Shown here one piece after another: positions 24,725 to 33,494 of a DNA stretch of 64,000 bases; position 1 is the stretch's first letter, and each line of letters opens with the position of its first letter. Location: the NCBI RefSeq assembly GCF_001591505.1, contig NZ_BCVA01000012.1, positions 56,414 to 120,413 of the forward strand, in the 5' to 3' direction. The translations under genes were made by a program, and so were the position numbers. Source of the stretch: Neobacillus niacini NBRC 15566. Lineage in GTDB: Bacteria > Bacillota > Bacilli > Bacillales > Cytobacillaceae. The notes under the pieces are model-generated. The model was not told where the DNA came from and did not search any database. It saw nothing but the letters and a program-made list of their open reading frames with translations.

Positions 24725-25522
24725 CTAAATCACCATTGAGTTATATGACTTAAGAAGATAACGCTCAATAAACTCAGCAACTCCATCCTGTTCGTGATGT
24801 CCTGTAACAAAATCAGCAACGGCTTTAATCTCTTTGCTCGCGTTCCCCATGGCCACTCCAGTACCGGCATTACGAAGCATTTCGATATCATTTGGACCGT
24901 CTCCAATTGTTACAACATCCGTTGGACTCATTCGTAATTCACGAAGCAATCTCTTTATTGCTGACCATTTAGAAACATTGGGAGCAAGCAGCTCAAACCC
25001 GTCATTCCAATTGATGACTTCTGCTTCTTGTTTAAAAAAAGCGGATAATTCAGGGCTTGGGGCACCTGTTCGAACGCTAAATTTTAGAACGTCTTGATAA
25101 TTGGCCAGCCTTAAATCACCAATATAGCGAGGAGGAATAAGCCCGATTTTTGTCCAATAATCAATTTCTTCATCCGTCTTCTTGCAGTATAGTCCATTTA
25201 CCGTATGGATGATAACATTGCAAGGATGTTCAGATGTCAGATGGTGGAAGCGATCTTCGTTCAAGCTGACGGTTTTCATATGAACAGCTCTTCCTGTGTC
25301 AGCTTCATGAATAGAAGCACCATTTAAACAAATCATCGGAGTTCGTAATCCAATTTCTTTATGATAGGGAGCCGTTACTTCATAGTGTCGCCCCGTGGCT
25401 AGAAACACTTTGACTCCCTGGTTAATGAGCTTATAGATAGCTTCTTTATTACGGTGGGAAATATCGTTTGAGGCCTTAAGTAGTGTACCATCCATATCAA
25501 TAAATACTGCACGTACATTCAT
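24725..25522 (-). CDS. Cof-type HAD-IIB phosphatase
   Basis: A 265-residue phosphatase of the HAD IIB subclass. HAD motif I is FIDMDGTLL (residue about 8), motif II lies in VFLATGRH, and motif IV is TIGDGPNDIEMLRNAGTGVAMGNA near residue 205, with the motif III lysine in KWSAIKRLL. The long insert between motifs II and III is the type IIB cap. Such enzymes dephosphorylate sugar phosphates, flavins or pyridoxal phosphate. ATG follows GAGGGGGC on the minus strand. Confidence 0.92.
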   Translation of the reverse strand: MNVRAVFIDMDGTLLKASNDISHRNKEAIYKLINQGVKVFLATGRHYEVTAPYHKEIGLRTPMICLNGASIHEADTGRAVHMKTVSLNEDRFHHLTSEHPCNVIIHTVNGLYCKKTDEEIDYWTKIGLIPPRYIGDLRLANYQDVLKFSVRTGAPSPELSAFFKQEAEVINWNDGFELLAPNVSKWSAIKRLLRELRMSPTDVVTIGDGPNDIEMLRNAGTGVAMGNASKEIKAVADFVTGHHEQDGVAEFIERYLLKSYNSMVI

Positions 25523-25682
25523 TTACGTTGCCCCCTCATTCGTTGATAGCCCAATCATACCAATTCATTATTAAAGCATTGTAAACTTCGTGTTTAGATT
25601 CAATAAAGTTTTATGGAACCATAAGCTCTAAAACCTTTAAAATAAATATTTTCTAAAAATTCAAATGATTAAAAATTTGTTG

Positions 25683-25741
25683 TTGACAAAAAACCGGACA
25701 GCCGGTATGCTAAAAACAGATAAAAAAACCGGACAGCCGGT
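25683..25741 (+). promoter_or_regulatory. TetR-controlled promoter with two operators
   Basis: TTGACA (25683) and TATGCT (25706) have a 17-bp spacer. The spacer holds the palindrome ACCGGACAGCCGGT (25693-25706). A second identical copy lies at 25728-25741, 35 bp downstream, and continues as CGGTT. Binding by the adjacent TetR protein would block RNA polymerase directly. Confidence 0.85.
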
Positions 25742-25785
25742 CGGTTTTAGAATATGTAGTGATACTAGTTAAGGTGGTTTTAAAA

Positions 25786-26379
25786 ATGACGAATGTAGTA
25801 CAGAGCAAAAACCAAGATCGAAAAGCAGAAATTTTGGATCAAGCATTAACGCTTTTTGTGAAGAAAGGGTTTAATAGAACTTCCATTCAAGATATTGCAG
25901 ATGCTGCGGGGATCACGAAAGGTGGATTATATCATTATCTAAAATCAAAAGAAGAAATTCTCTTTTTGCTCCACGAACGATTTATAACGGAAGGTCTTTC
26001 GAAGTTGAAAGTAATTGCAGAAGAAACACTTCCAACGGAAGAAAAGCTTGTGAAATTATTAAAAGTCCACTTAGAAATTATTAAGGATTTTAAAGATGAT
26101 ATCACCATTTTTTATAAAGAGTACAATAATCTATCACCCGAGAATTATCAAATCGTGTTAAATAATCGAGATGAATATGAAGGCATCTTTATTAACGTTT
26201 TGGAAGAAGGAAGAATAAATGGCGTTTTTAATGTAGAAAACAGCCGAATTGCTAGCTTCTTTATCTTAGGTGCAAGTAACTTTATGTATCACTGGTACAA
26301 TCCAAATGGCGAAAAACCACTGGATGAAATAGCAAAAATATACTTGAACATTATCAAGCATGGAATTCTAAATGATTAA
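25786..26379 (+). CDS. TetR family regulator of the catabolic operon
   Basis: A 197-residue regulator starting at ATG behind AAGGTGG (an upstream GTG at 25759 has no site). The helix-turn-helix is KAEILDQALTLFVKKGFNRT, then SIQDIADAAGITKGGLYHYL and KSKEEIL, a standard TetR domain. The ligand-binding half (about 70-195) resembles fatty-acid-degradation TetR proteins that release DNA on binding acyl-CoA. It is the first gene of the operon, 23 bp before the E1 alpha gene, and is probably autoregulated by the two ACCGGACAGCCGGT sites. Confidence 0.92.
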   Translation: MTNVVQSKNQDRKAEILDQALTLFVKKGFNRTSIQDIADAAGITKGGLYHYLKSKEEILFLLHERFITEGLSKLKVIAEETLPTEEKLVKLLKVHLEIIKDFKDDITIFYKEYNNLSPENYQIVLNNRDEYEGIFINVLEEGRINGVFNVENSRIASFFILGASNFMYHWYNPNGEKPLDEIAKIYLNIIKHGILND

Positions 26380-26402
26380 CTCTATAAAAGGGGGAAGAAG
26401 GG

Positions 26403-27365
26403 TTGAGCCAATTTTCGAATGATACGTTGTTGTCCCTTTATCAAACGATGGTCAAGATCCGCGGCTTTGAAGAAAGAGTTTCTAGTTTGTTCGCAGATGG
26501 ACTGATTCCAGGCTTTCTGCATCTATACATAGGTCAAGAAGCGGTGGCGTCTGGAATTTGTGAAAGTTTATCAAAAGAAGATTATATTACTAGTACGCAC
26601 CGGGGACATGGACATTGTATTGCAAAGGGTGCAGATGTAAAAAAGATGATGGCCGAGTTATTTGGGAAAGAAACGGGCTATTGTAAAGGAAAAGGCGGTT
26701 CAATGCATGTTGTCGATGTTGATTTAGGGATTCTCGGGGCAAATGGAATTGTCGGAGCAGGTATGCCGATTGCCGTTGGGGCTGGGATTACAGCCAAAAC
26801 GAACAACGACGGTCAAGTCGTAATTCCTTTCTTTGGTGAAGGAGCTACCGGCATTGGCTATTTCCACGAAGCAGTTAACATGGCCGCTGTCCTTAAACTA
26901 CCAATTATCTTTGTTTGTGAAAGCAATCAATATGCAGAATTTACTCCTCGGGAAACACATTTACCTGTTAAAACGATCGTCGAAAGAGGAGCAGCCTACG
27001 GTATTCAGAGTTATTTAATAAATGGAAATGATGTTTTAGAAGTCTATCAAACAATGAAAACCATCATCAATCGGACTAGAAATGGAGAGGGTCCTTTCCT
27101 AGTAGAATGTGTAACCAATCGCTGGAGTGGTCATTTTGAAGGAGATCCACAACGGTACCGGCCAGAGGGTGAGATTGATGAATGGAAGAAAAACGATCCG
27201 ATTAAAAATTTCCGATCTCTCTTACTATCTGAATATCATATCCAGGAAAGTTCACTACTTTCAATTGAGGAAGCTATCAGAAGTGAACTAGATGATGCAG
27301 AAAAGTTTTCACGTGAAAGTCCTTTACCAGATGAATTGTCAACGTTAGAAGATGTATACGCTTAA
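26403..27365 (+). CDS. 2-oxoacid/acetoin dehydrogenase E1 alpha subunit
   Basis: A 320-residue thiamine-diphosphate subunit starting with TTG after GGGGGAAGAAGG. It has GFLHLYIGQEAVASG near residue 40, STHRGHGHCIAKG, and the ThDP motif region FFGEGATGIGYFHEAVNMAA near residue 142. The usual GDG has become GEG; the replaced Asp normally binds magnesium. SNQYAEFTPR completes the motif. The length and GSMHVVD segment match the acetoin-dehydrogenase type (AcoA) more than PdhA. Acts with E1 beta downstream. Confidence 0.92.
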   Translation: MSQFSNDTLLSLYQTMVKIRGFEERVSSLFADGLIPGFLHLYIGQEAVASGICESLSKEDYITSTHRGHGHCIAKGADVKKMMAELFGKETGYCKGKGGSMHVVDVDLGILGANGIVGAGMPIAVGAGITAKTNNDGQVVIPFFGEGATGIGYFHEAVNMAAVLKLPIIFVCESNQYAEFTPRETHLPVKTIVERGAAYGIQSYLINGNDVLEVYQTMKTIINRTRNGEGPFLVECVTNRWSGHFEGDPQRYRPEGEIDEWKKNDPIKNFRSLLLSEYHIQESSLLSIEEAIRSELDDAEKFSRESPLPDELSTLEDVYA

Positions 27366-27380
27366 ATTGGAGGTGGATTT

Positions 27381-28382
27381 ATGCTGATTCGATATAACAA
27401 AGCGATTAATAGTGCGCTAAAAGAAGAAATGCAGAAAGATCCGACTGTGTTTATTGCCGGAGAAGATGTGGCGAATGCAGGTGGCTCATTTGGAATTACA
27501 CGTGGATTATTGGATGAATTTGGTCCTGAACGTGTCATCGACACACCGATAAGTGAGTCTGCAATCGTTGGAATGGCAGTGGGTGCCTCTTCTACAGGGT
27601 TGAGACCGGTCATTGAAATCATGTTTATGGACTTTATCGCCGTATGTTTCGATCCCATTATTAACCAAGCGGCCAAGATGAGATATATGTCTGGGGGACA
27701 AATGACATTGCCATTAGTCATTCGGACTCAAAGTGGAGCAGGAGTAAATGCTGGTCCTCAACATTCGCAAAGTTTGGAAGCGCTTCTATTTCATATCCCT
27801 GGGATAAAAGTAGTCATGCCGTCAAATCCATATGATGCGAAAGGGTTATTGAAAGCATCGATTCGCGATAATAATCCTGTAGTATTCATTGAAAATAAAG
27901 CGTTGTACGGGATGAAAGGGGAAGTACCAGAAGAAGATTATACGATTCCACTTGGGGAAGCAAAAATTGTCAAAGAAGGAAAAGATGTCACTATAGTTGC
28001 TCTAGGCCAAATGGTTAACAAAGCTATGGCTGCGGCACAAACGCTCGAAAATAACGGAATATCTCCTGAGATTATTGACCCACGAACGATTTCACCTTTA
28101 GACACAGAGACCATTAAACAATCCGTTAAAAAGACTGGCAGACTTATCATTGTGCACGAAGCGGTTAAAATTGGCGGCGTCGGTGCAGAAATTGCTGCTA
28201 TGGTTCAAGAAGAAGTCTTTGATTATCTAGACGCACCGATCCAACGAGTTGCTGCACCATTTACACCTGTGCCATACAGTAAACCACTCGAAAACTATTA
28301 TTTGCCAAATGAAAATGATATCATCCAAGCGGTTAATAAAATCTGCGTTGGGCGCCAATTCTCAATTGCCGGTCATTCATAA
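27381..28382 (+). CDS. 2-oxoacid/acetoin dehydrogenase E1 beta subunit
   Basis: A 333-residue transketolase-like subunit. It shows FIAGEDVANAGGSFGITRGL near residue 24, VIDTPISESAIVGMAVGA, RTQSGAGVNAGPQHSQSLEA near 115 and RLIIVHEAVKIGGVGAEIAA near the C-terminal domain. Length is standard. It forms the alpha2-beta2 E1 with the product of the previous gene, 15 bp upstream. Confidence 0.93.
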   Translation: MLIRYNKAINSALKEEMQKDPTVFIAGEDVANAGGSFGITRGLLDEFGPERVIDTPISESAIVGMAVGASSTGLRPVIEIMFMDFIAVCFDPIINQAAKMRYMSGGQMTLPLVIRTQSGAGVNAGPQHSQSLEALLFHIPGIKVVMPSNPYDAKGLLKASIRDNNPVVFIENKALYGMKGEVPEEDYTIPLGEAKIVKEGKDVTIVALGQMVNKAMAAAQTLENNGISPEIIDPRTISPLDTETIKQSVKKTGRLIIVHEAVKIGGVGAEIAAMVQEEVFDYLDAPIQRVAAPFTPVPYSKPLENYYLPNENDIIQAVNKICVGRQFSIAGHS

Positions 28383-28396
28383 AGGAGGCGGGAATC

Positions 28397-29413
28397 TTGA
28401 ACTTGTTAATAGAGAAAACTTCCTTTGCCTCTCCGCGAGCAAGAGCCCTAGCAAAGAAATTAGGAATTGATCTATCACACTATAACGGAAGTGGTCCCAA
28501 TGGACGCATTATTGAAGAAGATGTCATTTACTATACACAACACTTGAATAGTCCGATATCGGATCAAACCCCACCTAAGAAACAACCTAGAAAAATCACT
28601 CCACTCGCAAAAAATATAGCCACTATTGAAAATATTGATATTGAAAAAATACAAGGGACCGGTCAAGACGGGAAAATTGTCAGTACAGATATCTTAAAAC
28701 AAATCGAACCTCTACATAACCATACTGACAAAAAGAAAATCCGACTAGCGGGCGTTCGAAAAGTAATTGCCACAAGGATGGCGGAAAGTAAAAGAAATGC
28801 TCCTCACGTGACCCTGACAGTTAAAACCGAAGTAACAAATCTCGTTAACTATCGAAACGAATATATGAAAAAACATTCTATCAAAATTAGTTTTACCGAT
28901 TTACTTATCAAAATGGTTGCTGCAAGTCTACAGCAGCATCCTAAGATTAATGTTTCGTTAGAGGAAGATATGCTCACCTATTATAGCGATATCAATATTG
29001 GGGTTGCTGTAGCACAGGAGGAAGGGTTAATCGTTCCAGTCATACACCAGGCAAATCAAAAATCGCTTGAACAAATCTCCGTTGACTTGAAGGATAAAGT
29101 AAACAAAGCGCGGGCAGGAAAGTTAAAACCATCCGATATGGAAAACAGTCGATTTACCATTAGTAATTTAGGGATGTATGCCGTGGACGCCTTTACTCCG
29201 GTGATCAACCAACCAGAGAGTGCGATTCTTGGCGTTGGTAGAATGATAGAAGACATTATTGTAGAAAACAGTCAAATTCGTATTGGGAAAACAATGGTCC
29301 TATCCCTATCTTTTGACCATCGTGTGATGGATGGGGCACCGGCAGCAGAGTTTTTGGGGAAAATTAAACATTTCATTGAGAATCCAGAAGAAATTCTGTC
29401 ACTTCAAAATTAG
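28397..29413 (+). CDS. Dihydrolipoamide acyltransferase (E2) without lipoyl domain
   Basis: A 338-residue E2 core. It opens directly with a peripheral subunit-binding motif (SPRARALAKKLGIDLSHYNG), has a second one at about 68-100 (ITPLAKNIATIENIDIEKIQ), then the catalytic acyltransferase domain from about 115, ending with FDHRVMDGAPAAEF, the HxxxDG active site near residue 307. No N-terminal lipoyl domain exists, and the gap to the previous gene is only 14 bp, so none has been cut off. The missing domain is found on E3 instead. Confidence 0.92.
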   Translation: MNLLIEKTSFASPRARALAKKLGIDLSHYNGSGPNGRIIEEDVIYYTQHLNSPISDQTPPKKQPRKITPLAKNIATIENIDIEKIQGTGQDGKIVSTDILKQIEPLHNHTDKKKIRLAGVRKVIATRMAESKRNAPHVTLTVKTEVTNLVNYRNEYMKKHSIKISFTDLLIKMVAASLQQHPKINVSLEEDMLTYYSDINIGVAVAQEEGLIVPVIHQANQKSLEQISVDLKDKVNKARAGKLKPSDMENSRFTISNLGMYAVDAFTPVINQPESAILGVGRMIEDIIVENSQIRIGKTMVLSLSFDHRVMDGAPAAEFLGKIKHFIENPEEILSLQN

Positions 29414-29423
29414 GAGAAAAATA

Positions 29424-31124
29424 ATGAAAATGGATATTATTGTACCTAAAGCAGGTCTAACGATGACGGAGGCAACTGTCACCACGTGGTTAGTGGCAGA
29501 AGGTGATAAAGTGAACAAAAATGACACCGTTGCCGAATTAATGACAGAGAAATTGACAGTGGAAGTAGAAGCACCAGAAAGTGGCGTTATTGGAAGTATT
29601 TTAAAGCAAGAAGGAGAGGAAGTTGTCGTCGGCGAAAGGTTAGCGACGCTGCTTACTACCCCGTCAGAGAGGGAGCCAAACGAGAATACGGTAATTTCTT
29701 CAGCAGAGAAAGTGTTAAAAGATCCTTTAAATGAAACCGCTTTACCTAGTTATGATGCTGTCGTCATTGGTGGTGGCCCCGGTGGGTATGTAGCAGCAAT
29801 ACGTATTGCTCAATTAGGAGGAAGAGTAGTTTTAATTGAGCGGAATGAGCTCGGTGGCGTTTGTTTAAATGAAGGATGTATTCCAACTAAAACATTGCTC
29901 AAAGGAGCAGAACTGACAAAACTTCACTCCCTATCCTCTGAATATGGAGTCTATTATCCAGAGCCCTCAATAGATTTTTCGAAACTATTGCAGAAGAAGG
30001 AAGCGGTCATTCAGCAGCTTCAAAATGGAGTTCGTCATTTACTGAAGAAAAGTAAGGTCACCGTTATAAATGGGGTAGGTGAGGTCGTCTCTCCAAATAA
30101 GGTGAATGTTACCAAGAGCAATGGTGAAAGAGAAAGGATTACTACTAAAAATATTATTTTAGCTACAGGTTCAGAGGCCAATATTCCGAACATTCCAGGT
30201 TTACGAGATGCCCATCCATTGACAAGCAAAGAAGCTCTTTCCATTACAGAATTACCTGAGAGTATTGCGATTATCGGTGCCGGGGCTATCGGTTGTGAAT
30301 TTGCTGGAATCTATGCTCCATTAGGTGTGAAAGTTGTACTGATTGAGAGCGAAAACCAAATTCTGCCTGGTGCAGATCATGACGTTGCACAATTCCTAAA
30401 GAAGTCACTCACAAAAGACAATGTCGATATCCATACCTCTTCAAAAGTAAAAGAAATTAAAGTAGAAAATGGCGAAAAGACTTTATACATGGAGCACAAA
30501 GATCATTATCAAGAAATTGTTGTGAAAGAGATTCTTGTTGCAACCGGCAGGAAAGCGAGAATTGAATCACTAGGAGAAATAGGGCTTGAAGTAGTAAATG
30601 GAGGCGTCAAGGTCGATGAACACCTTAGAACCAATATTCCTTCCATTTACGCAATCGGAGATGTAACTGGAAAAGAAAATCTAGCACATGTTGCATCAGC
30701 ACAGGGAATGGTTGCAGCTGAAAATTGTATGGGATATGCAAAAGAAATCAAATACGATTCTGTTCCACGTTGTATTTACACCTCACCTGAAATTGCGTCT
30801 GTTGGTCTTACAGAAAAAGAGGCAGCCGCAAAAAATATAGATTATCAGATTGGTAAGTACCATTTTAACGGTAATGGCCGTGCCATCACAAATGGAAAAG
30901 CAGAGGGGTTCATCAAAGTCCTTCGCGATAAAAAATATAATCAAATCCTTGGGATTCATATCGTGGGACACAATGCGTCTGAATTAATTTCAGAAGGAGT
31001 CCTAGCTATCAACCTTGAAGCGACACCAGAGGAAATAGCAGCAACGATCCACCCGCACCCTACCTTATCTGAAGGTTTACTAGAGGCTTCTTTAGCAAGT
31101 ATGGGCAAAGGAATTCATGTATAA
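29424..31124 (+). CDS. Dihydrolipoamide dehydrogenase (E3) with N-terminal lipoyl domain
   Basis: A 566-residue fusion. Residues 1-80 are a lipoyl domain (KAGLTMTEATVTTWLVAEGD, with the lipoylated Lys in MTEKLTVEVEAPESG near residue 42). Residues about 110-566 are E3: FAD site VVIGGGPGGYVAAIRIAQLG, redox disulfide GGVCLNEGCIPTK, NAD site IIGAGAIGCEFAGI, and the HPHPTLSEG active-site His near the end. ATG 29424 follows TAGGAG; the frame is open further upstream inside the E2 gene but without a site. It would carry the swinging arm for the E2 core. Confidence 0.94.
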   Translation: MKMDIIVPKAGLTMTEATVTTWLVAEGDKVNKNDTVAELMTEKLTVEVEAPESGVIGSILKQEGEEVVVGERLATLLTTPSEREPNENTVISSAEKVLKDPLNETALPSYDAVVIGGGPGGYVAAIRIAQLGGRVVLIERNELGGVCLNEGCIPTKTLLKGAELTKLHSLSSEYGVYYPEPSIDFSKLLQKKEAVIQQLQNGVRHLLKKSKVTVINGVGEVVSPNKVNVTKSNGERERITTKNIILATGSEANIPNIPGLRDAHPLTSKEALSITELPESIAIIGAGAIGCEFAGIYAPLGVKVVLIESENQILPGADHDVAQFLKKSLTKDNVDIHTSSKVKEIKVENGEKTLYMEHKDHYQEIVVKEILVATGRKARIESLGEIGLEVVNGGVKVDEHLRTNIPSIYAIGDVTGKENLAHVASAQGMVAAENCMGYAKEIKYDSVPRCIYTSPEIASVGLTEKEAAAKNIDYQIGKYHFNGNGRAITNGKAEGFIKVLRDKKYNQILGIHIVGHNASELISEGVLAINLEATPEEIAATIHPHPTLSEGLLEASLASMGKGIHV

Positions 31125-31139
31125 AAGGGAGAGATATCC

Positions 31140-31925
31140 ATGGAAAAAGTAAAATATGTTCGTACCCTAATCGGGGATGGTATTGCTACTATCACTATTG
31201 ATCGTCCAGAAGTGTTAAATGCGATGAATGATGAGGTCCTAGATGAATTAGAAAACATTTTTAATACAATCGAAAAGGATGATAAGATTCGTGTTGTCAT
31301 CATCACAGGCGGCGGTGAGAAAGCATTCGTAGCTGGCGGAGATATTGATGCCATGAGACAAATGACCGTCATTGAAGGTGAGCGCTTTGTTTATAGAGGT
31401 CAAAACGTTTTAAGAAAAATAGAGAACAGCAGTAAAGTAGTGATTGCTGCAATTAATGGCTATGCATTAGGTGGCGGAACCGAATTAGCATTAGCGTGTG
31501 ATATTCGCGTCGCATCAGATAAGGCACAATTGGGTCTCCCTGAGGTTTGTATCGGACTTTACCCAGGATGGGGAGGAACTCAAAGGTTAGTTAGATTAGT
31601 AGGGAAGGGTGTAGCGAAAGAGTTAGTCTTTACAGGAAGACGTATACCTGTCCAAGAAGCAAAAGAACTAGGAATTGTGAACAAAATCGTCCCACATGAT
31701 GAACTCATGAGCAGCTGTGTAGAACTAGCTGAAAGCATATTGGTAAATAGTCCAATGGCTGTGATTCAGTCCAAAAAAGCGATTAACCAAGGAAGTGAAA
31801 TCTCCTTAGATAATGCCTTAAGTTTAGAAGCAGAAGCTTGGCTTGTTAACTTTAGTACGGAAGATCGTGTAGAAGGGTTAAGTGCATTTTTAGAAAAAAG
31901 GAAACCTAATTATGTAGGAAGATAA
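31140..31925 (+). CDS. Enoyl-CoA hydratase/isomerase
   Basis: A 261-residue crotonase-fold enzyme. IDRPEVLNAMNDEVLDEL and AFVAGGDIDAM (oxyanion hole 1) are followed by IAAINGYALGGGTELALACD (oxyanion hole 2, about 100-119), then GLPEVCIGLYPGWGGTQRL. Both catalytic glutamates of crotonases appear (in GGGTELAL and GLPEV), which supports hydratase activity. It hydrates a trans-2-enoyl-CoA to 3-hydroxyacyl-CoA, the step after the acyl-CoA dehydrogenase coded two genes on. Confidence 0.93.
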   Translation: MEKVKYVRTLIGDGIATITIDRPEVLNAMNDEVLDELENIFNTIEKDDKIRVVIITGGGEKAFVAGGDIDAMRQMTVIEGERFVYRGQNVLRKIENSSKVVIAAINGYALGGGTELALACDIRVASDKAQLGLPEVCIGLYPGWGGTQRLVRLVGKGVAKELVFTGRRIPVQEAKELGIVNKIVPHDELMSSCVELAESILVNSPMAVIQSKKAINQGSEISLDNALSLEAEAWLVNFSTEDRVEGLSAFLEKRKPNYVGR

Positions 31926-31946
31926 ATGTTTTGGAGGGAGAGCACA

Positions 31947-33494
31947 TTGAGCTTTGAAGGAAATATCAACTACTCATCTATCGTTAAAAAATGGGCCCAA
32001 GAAAGTCCTAGTAAAGAAGTAATCGTTTATGGTGATAAACGAATTACATATAAAGAGCTGAATGATCGTGTGAATGCCCTAGCACAAGGACTTCTCTCTC
32101 TGGGCATCGAACAGGGAGACCGAGTAGGAATTCTACTGTTTAATTGTTCTGAATTTTTCGAAATAATCTTCGCTGTGAATCGAATTGGAGCAACCTTTTT
32201 GCCACTTAACTTTCGCTTAGCTCCTGATGAATTATCTTATATTTTAGGAAATGCTGGTGCTAAAGCGATTATCACCGAGGACGATTTCCAGAATGAGATT
32301 GATAGTATTCGCGCAGATTTACCCGAACTCGAACACTATGTTTCTCTATCCGTAACACAGGATGATTCATGGATTTCTTATCCAAATTTAATAGATTCCA
32401 ATTTAGGTACACACGTACAAGATGCACATGTAGAAATGGACGATTTACATCGCTTAATGTATACATCCGGAACAACCTCTCGACCAAAAGGGGTGAAGAT
32501 CTCTTTTGAAAACTTGTATTGGAAAAATATTGGTCACATTTGGACCTTTAACATTAGCCCAGAGGATAAAACCTTAATCGTTGGTCCCCTTTACCATGTT
32601 GGCGGATTGGATCTTCCTTCCACTGGGGTATTACATCGCGGAGGCAGTGTTGTCATTTTAAGAAAATTTGATCCCGAGAAAGTACTTGCCGCCATTGAGA
32701 AAGAAAAGCCGACCAATATTTGGTTAGCACCAGCCATGATTAATATGTTACTTCAATTTGAAAAAGCAGATCAATATAATCTTGACTCCATCCGCTTCAT
32801 TATCGCGGGAGGAGAACGGATGCCAGAACCATTAATTGAAAAGGTACAGAAGCTATTTAAAAATGCTTGGTTCTGCGATGCCTATGGGTTAACAGAAACC
32901 GTTTCTGGTGACACCTTCCTCCCGCGCTCCAAAACATTCGAAAAGCTTGGCTCTGTAGGCAAACCTTGCGTCCACTTGGATATGAGTGTTGTCGACGACG
33001 ATGGAAACAGTGTCCCGCCAGGTGAAATTGGCGAGATTGTCTTTCGCGGACCGAAGGTGACGAAGGGCTACTGGAGAGATGAGGAGTCAACGAAGAAAGC
33101 GATTCGAAACGGATGGTTTCATACCGGAGATATGGGCTACTTGGACGAAGAAGGATATTTGTTCATTACGGACCGGAAGAAAGATATGATCGTCAGCGGT
33201 GGAGAAAATATTGCTTCCCTTGAGGTGGAAAGGGTGTTATATGAGCACCCGCTGGTGATAGAAGCTGCTGTGATTGGGATCCCACACCCAAAATGGGGAG
33301 AGGTTCCAAAAGCGTTCATTGTTGCAAAGAAAGGCGAGAACATAACGGAGTCACAACTTCTCTCCTTTTGCAAGGAAAAGCTAGCAAAATACAAGGTTCC
33401 CCAAGAAATTGAATTCGTAGATGAATTACCAAGAAACCCTTCAGGAAAAGTCCTTAAAAGGCAATTAAGAGAAACTAGGAGGCAGCGAGCATAA
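31947..33494 (+). CDS. AMP-forming acyl-CoA synthetase
   Basis: A 515-residue adenylating ligase. TTG 31947 sits 6 bp after GGAGGGAG; an ATG at 31926 lies upstream of that site. Core motifs are LMYTSGTTSRPKGVKIS (about 172), CDAYGLTETVSGDT (about 311), GWFHTGDMGYLDEEGYLFI (about 389) and the C-terminal Lys in NPSGKVLKRQLRE. It activates a carboxylic acid to its CoA thioester and overlaps the dehydrogenase gene by one base. Substrate chain unknown. Confidence 0.93.
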   Translation: MSFEGNINYSSIVKKWAQESPSKEVIVYGDKRITYKELNDRVNALAQGLLSLGIEQGDRVGILLFNCSEFFEIIFAVNRIGATFLPLNFRLAPDELSYILGNAGAKAIITEDDFQNEIDSIRADLPELEHYVSLSVTQDDSWISYPNLIDSNLGTHVQDAHVEMDDLHRLMYTSGTTSRPKGVKISFENLYWKNIGHIWTFNISPEDKTLIVGPLYHVGGLDLPSTGVLHRGGSVVILRKFDPEKVLAAIEKEKPTNIWLAPAMINMLLQFEKADQYNLDSIRFIIAGGERMPEPLIEKVQKLFKNAWFCDAYGLTETVSGDTFLPRSKTFEKLGSVGKPCVHLDMSVVDDDGNSVPPGEIGEIVFRGPKVTKGYWRDEESTKKAIRNGWFHTGDMGYLDEEGYLFITDRKKDMIVSGGENIASLEVERVLYEHPLVIEAAVIGIPHPKWGEVPKAFIVAKKGENITESQLLSFCKEKLAKYKVPQEIEFVDELPRNPSGKVLKRQLRETRRQRA

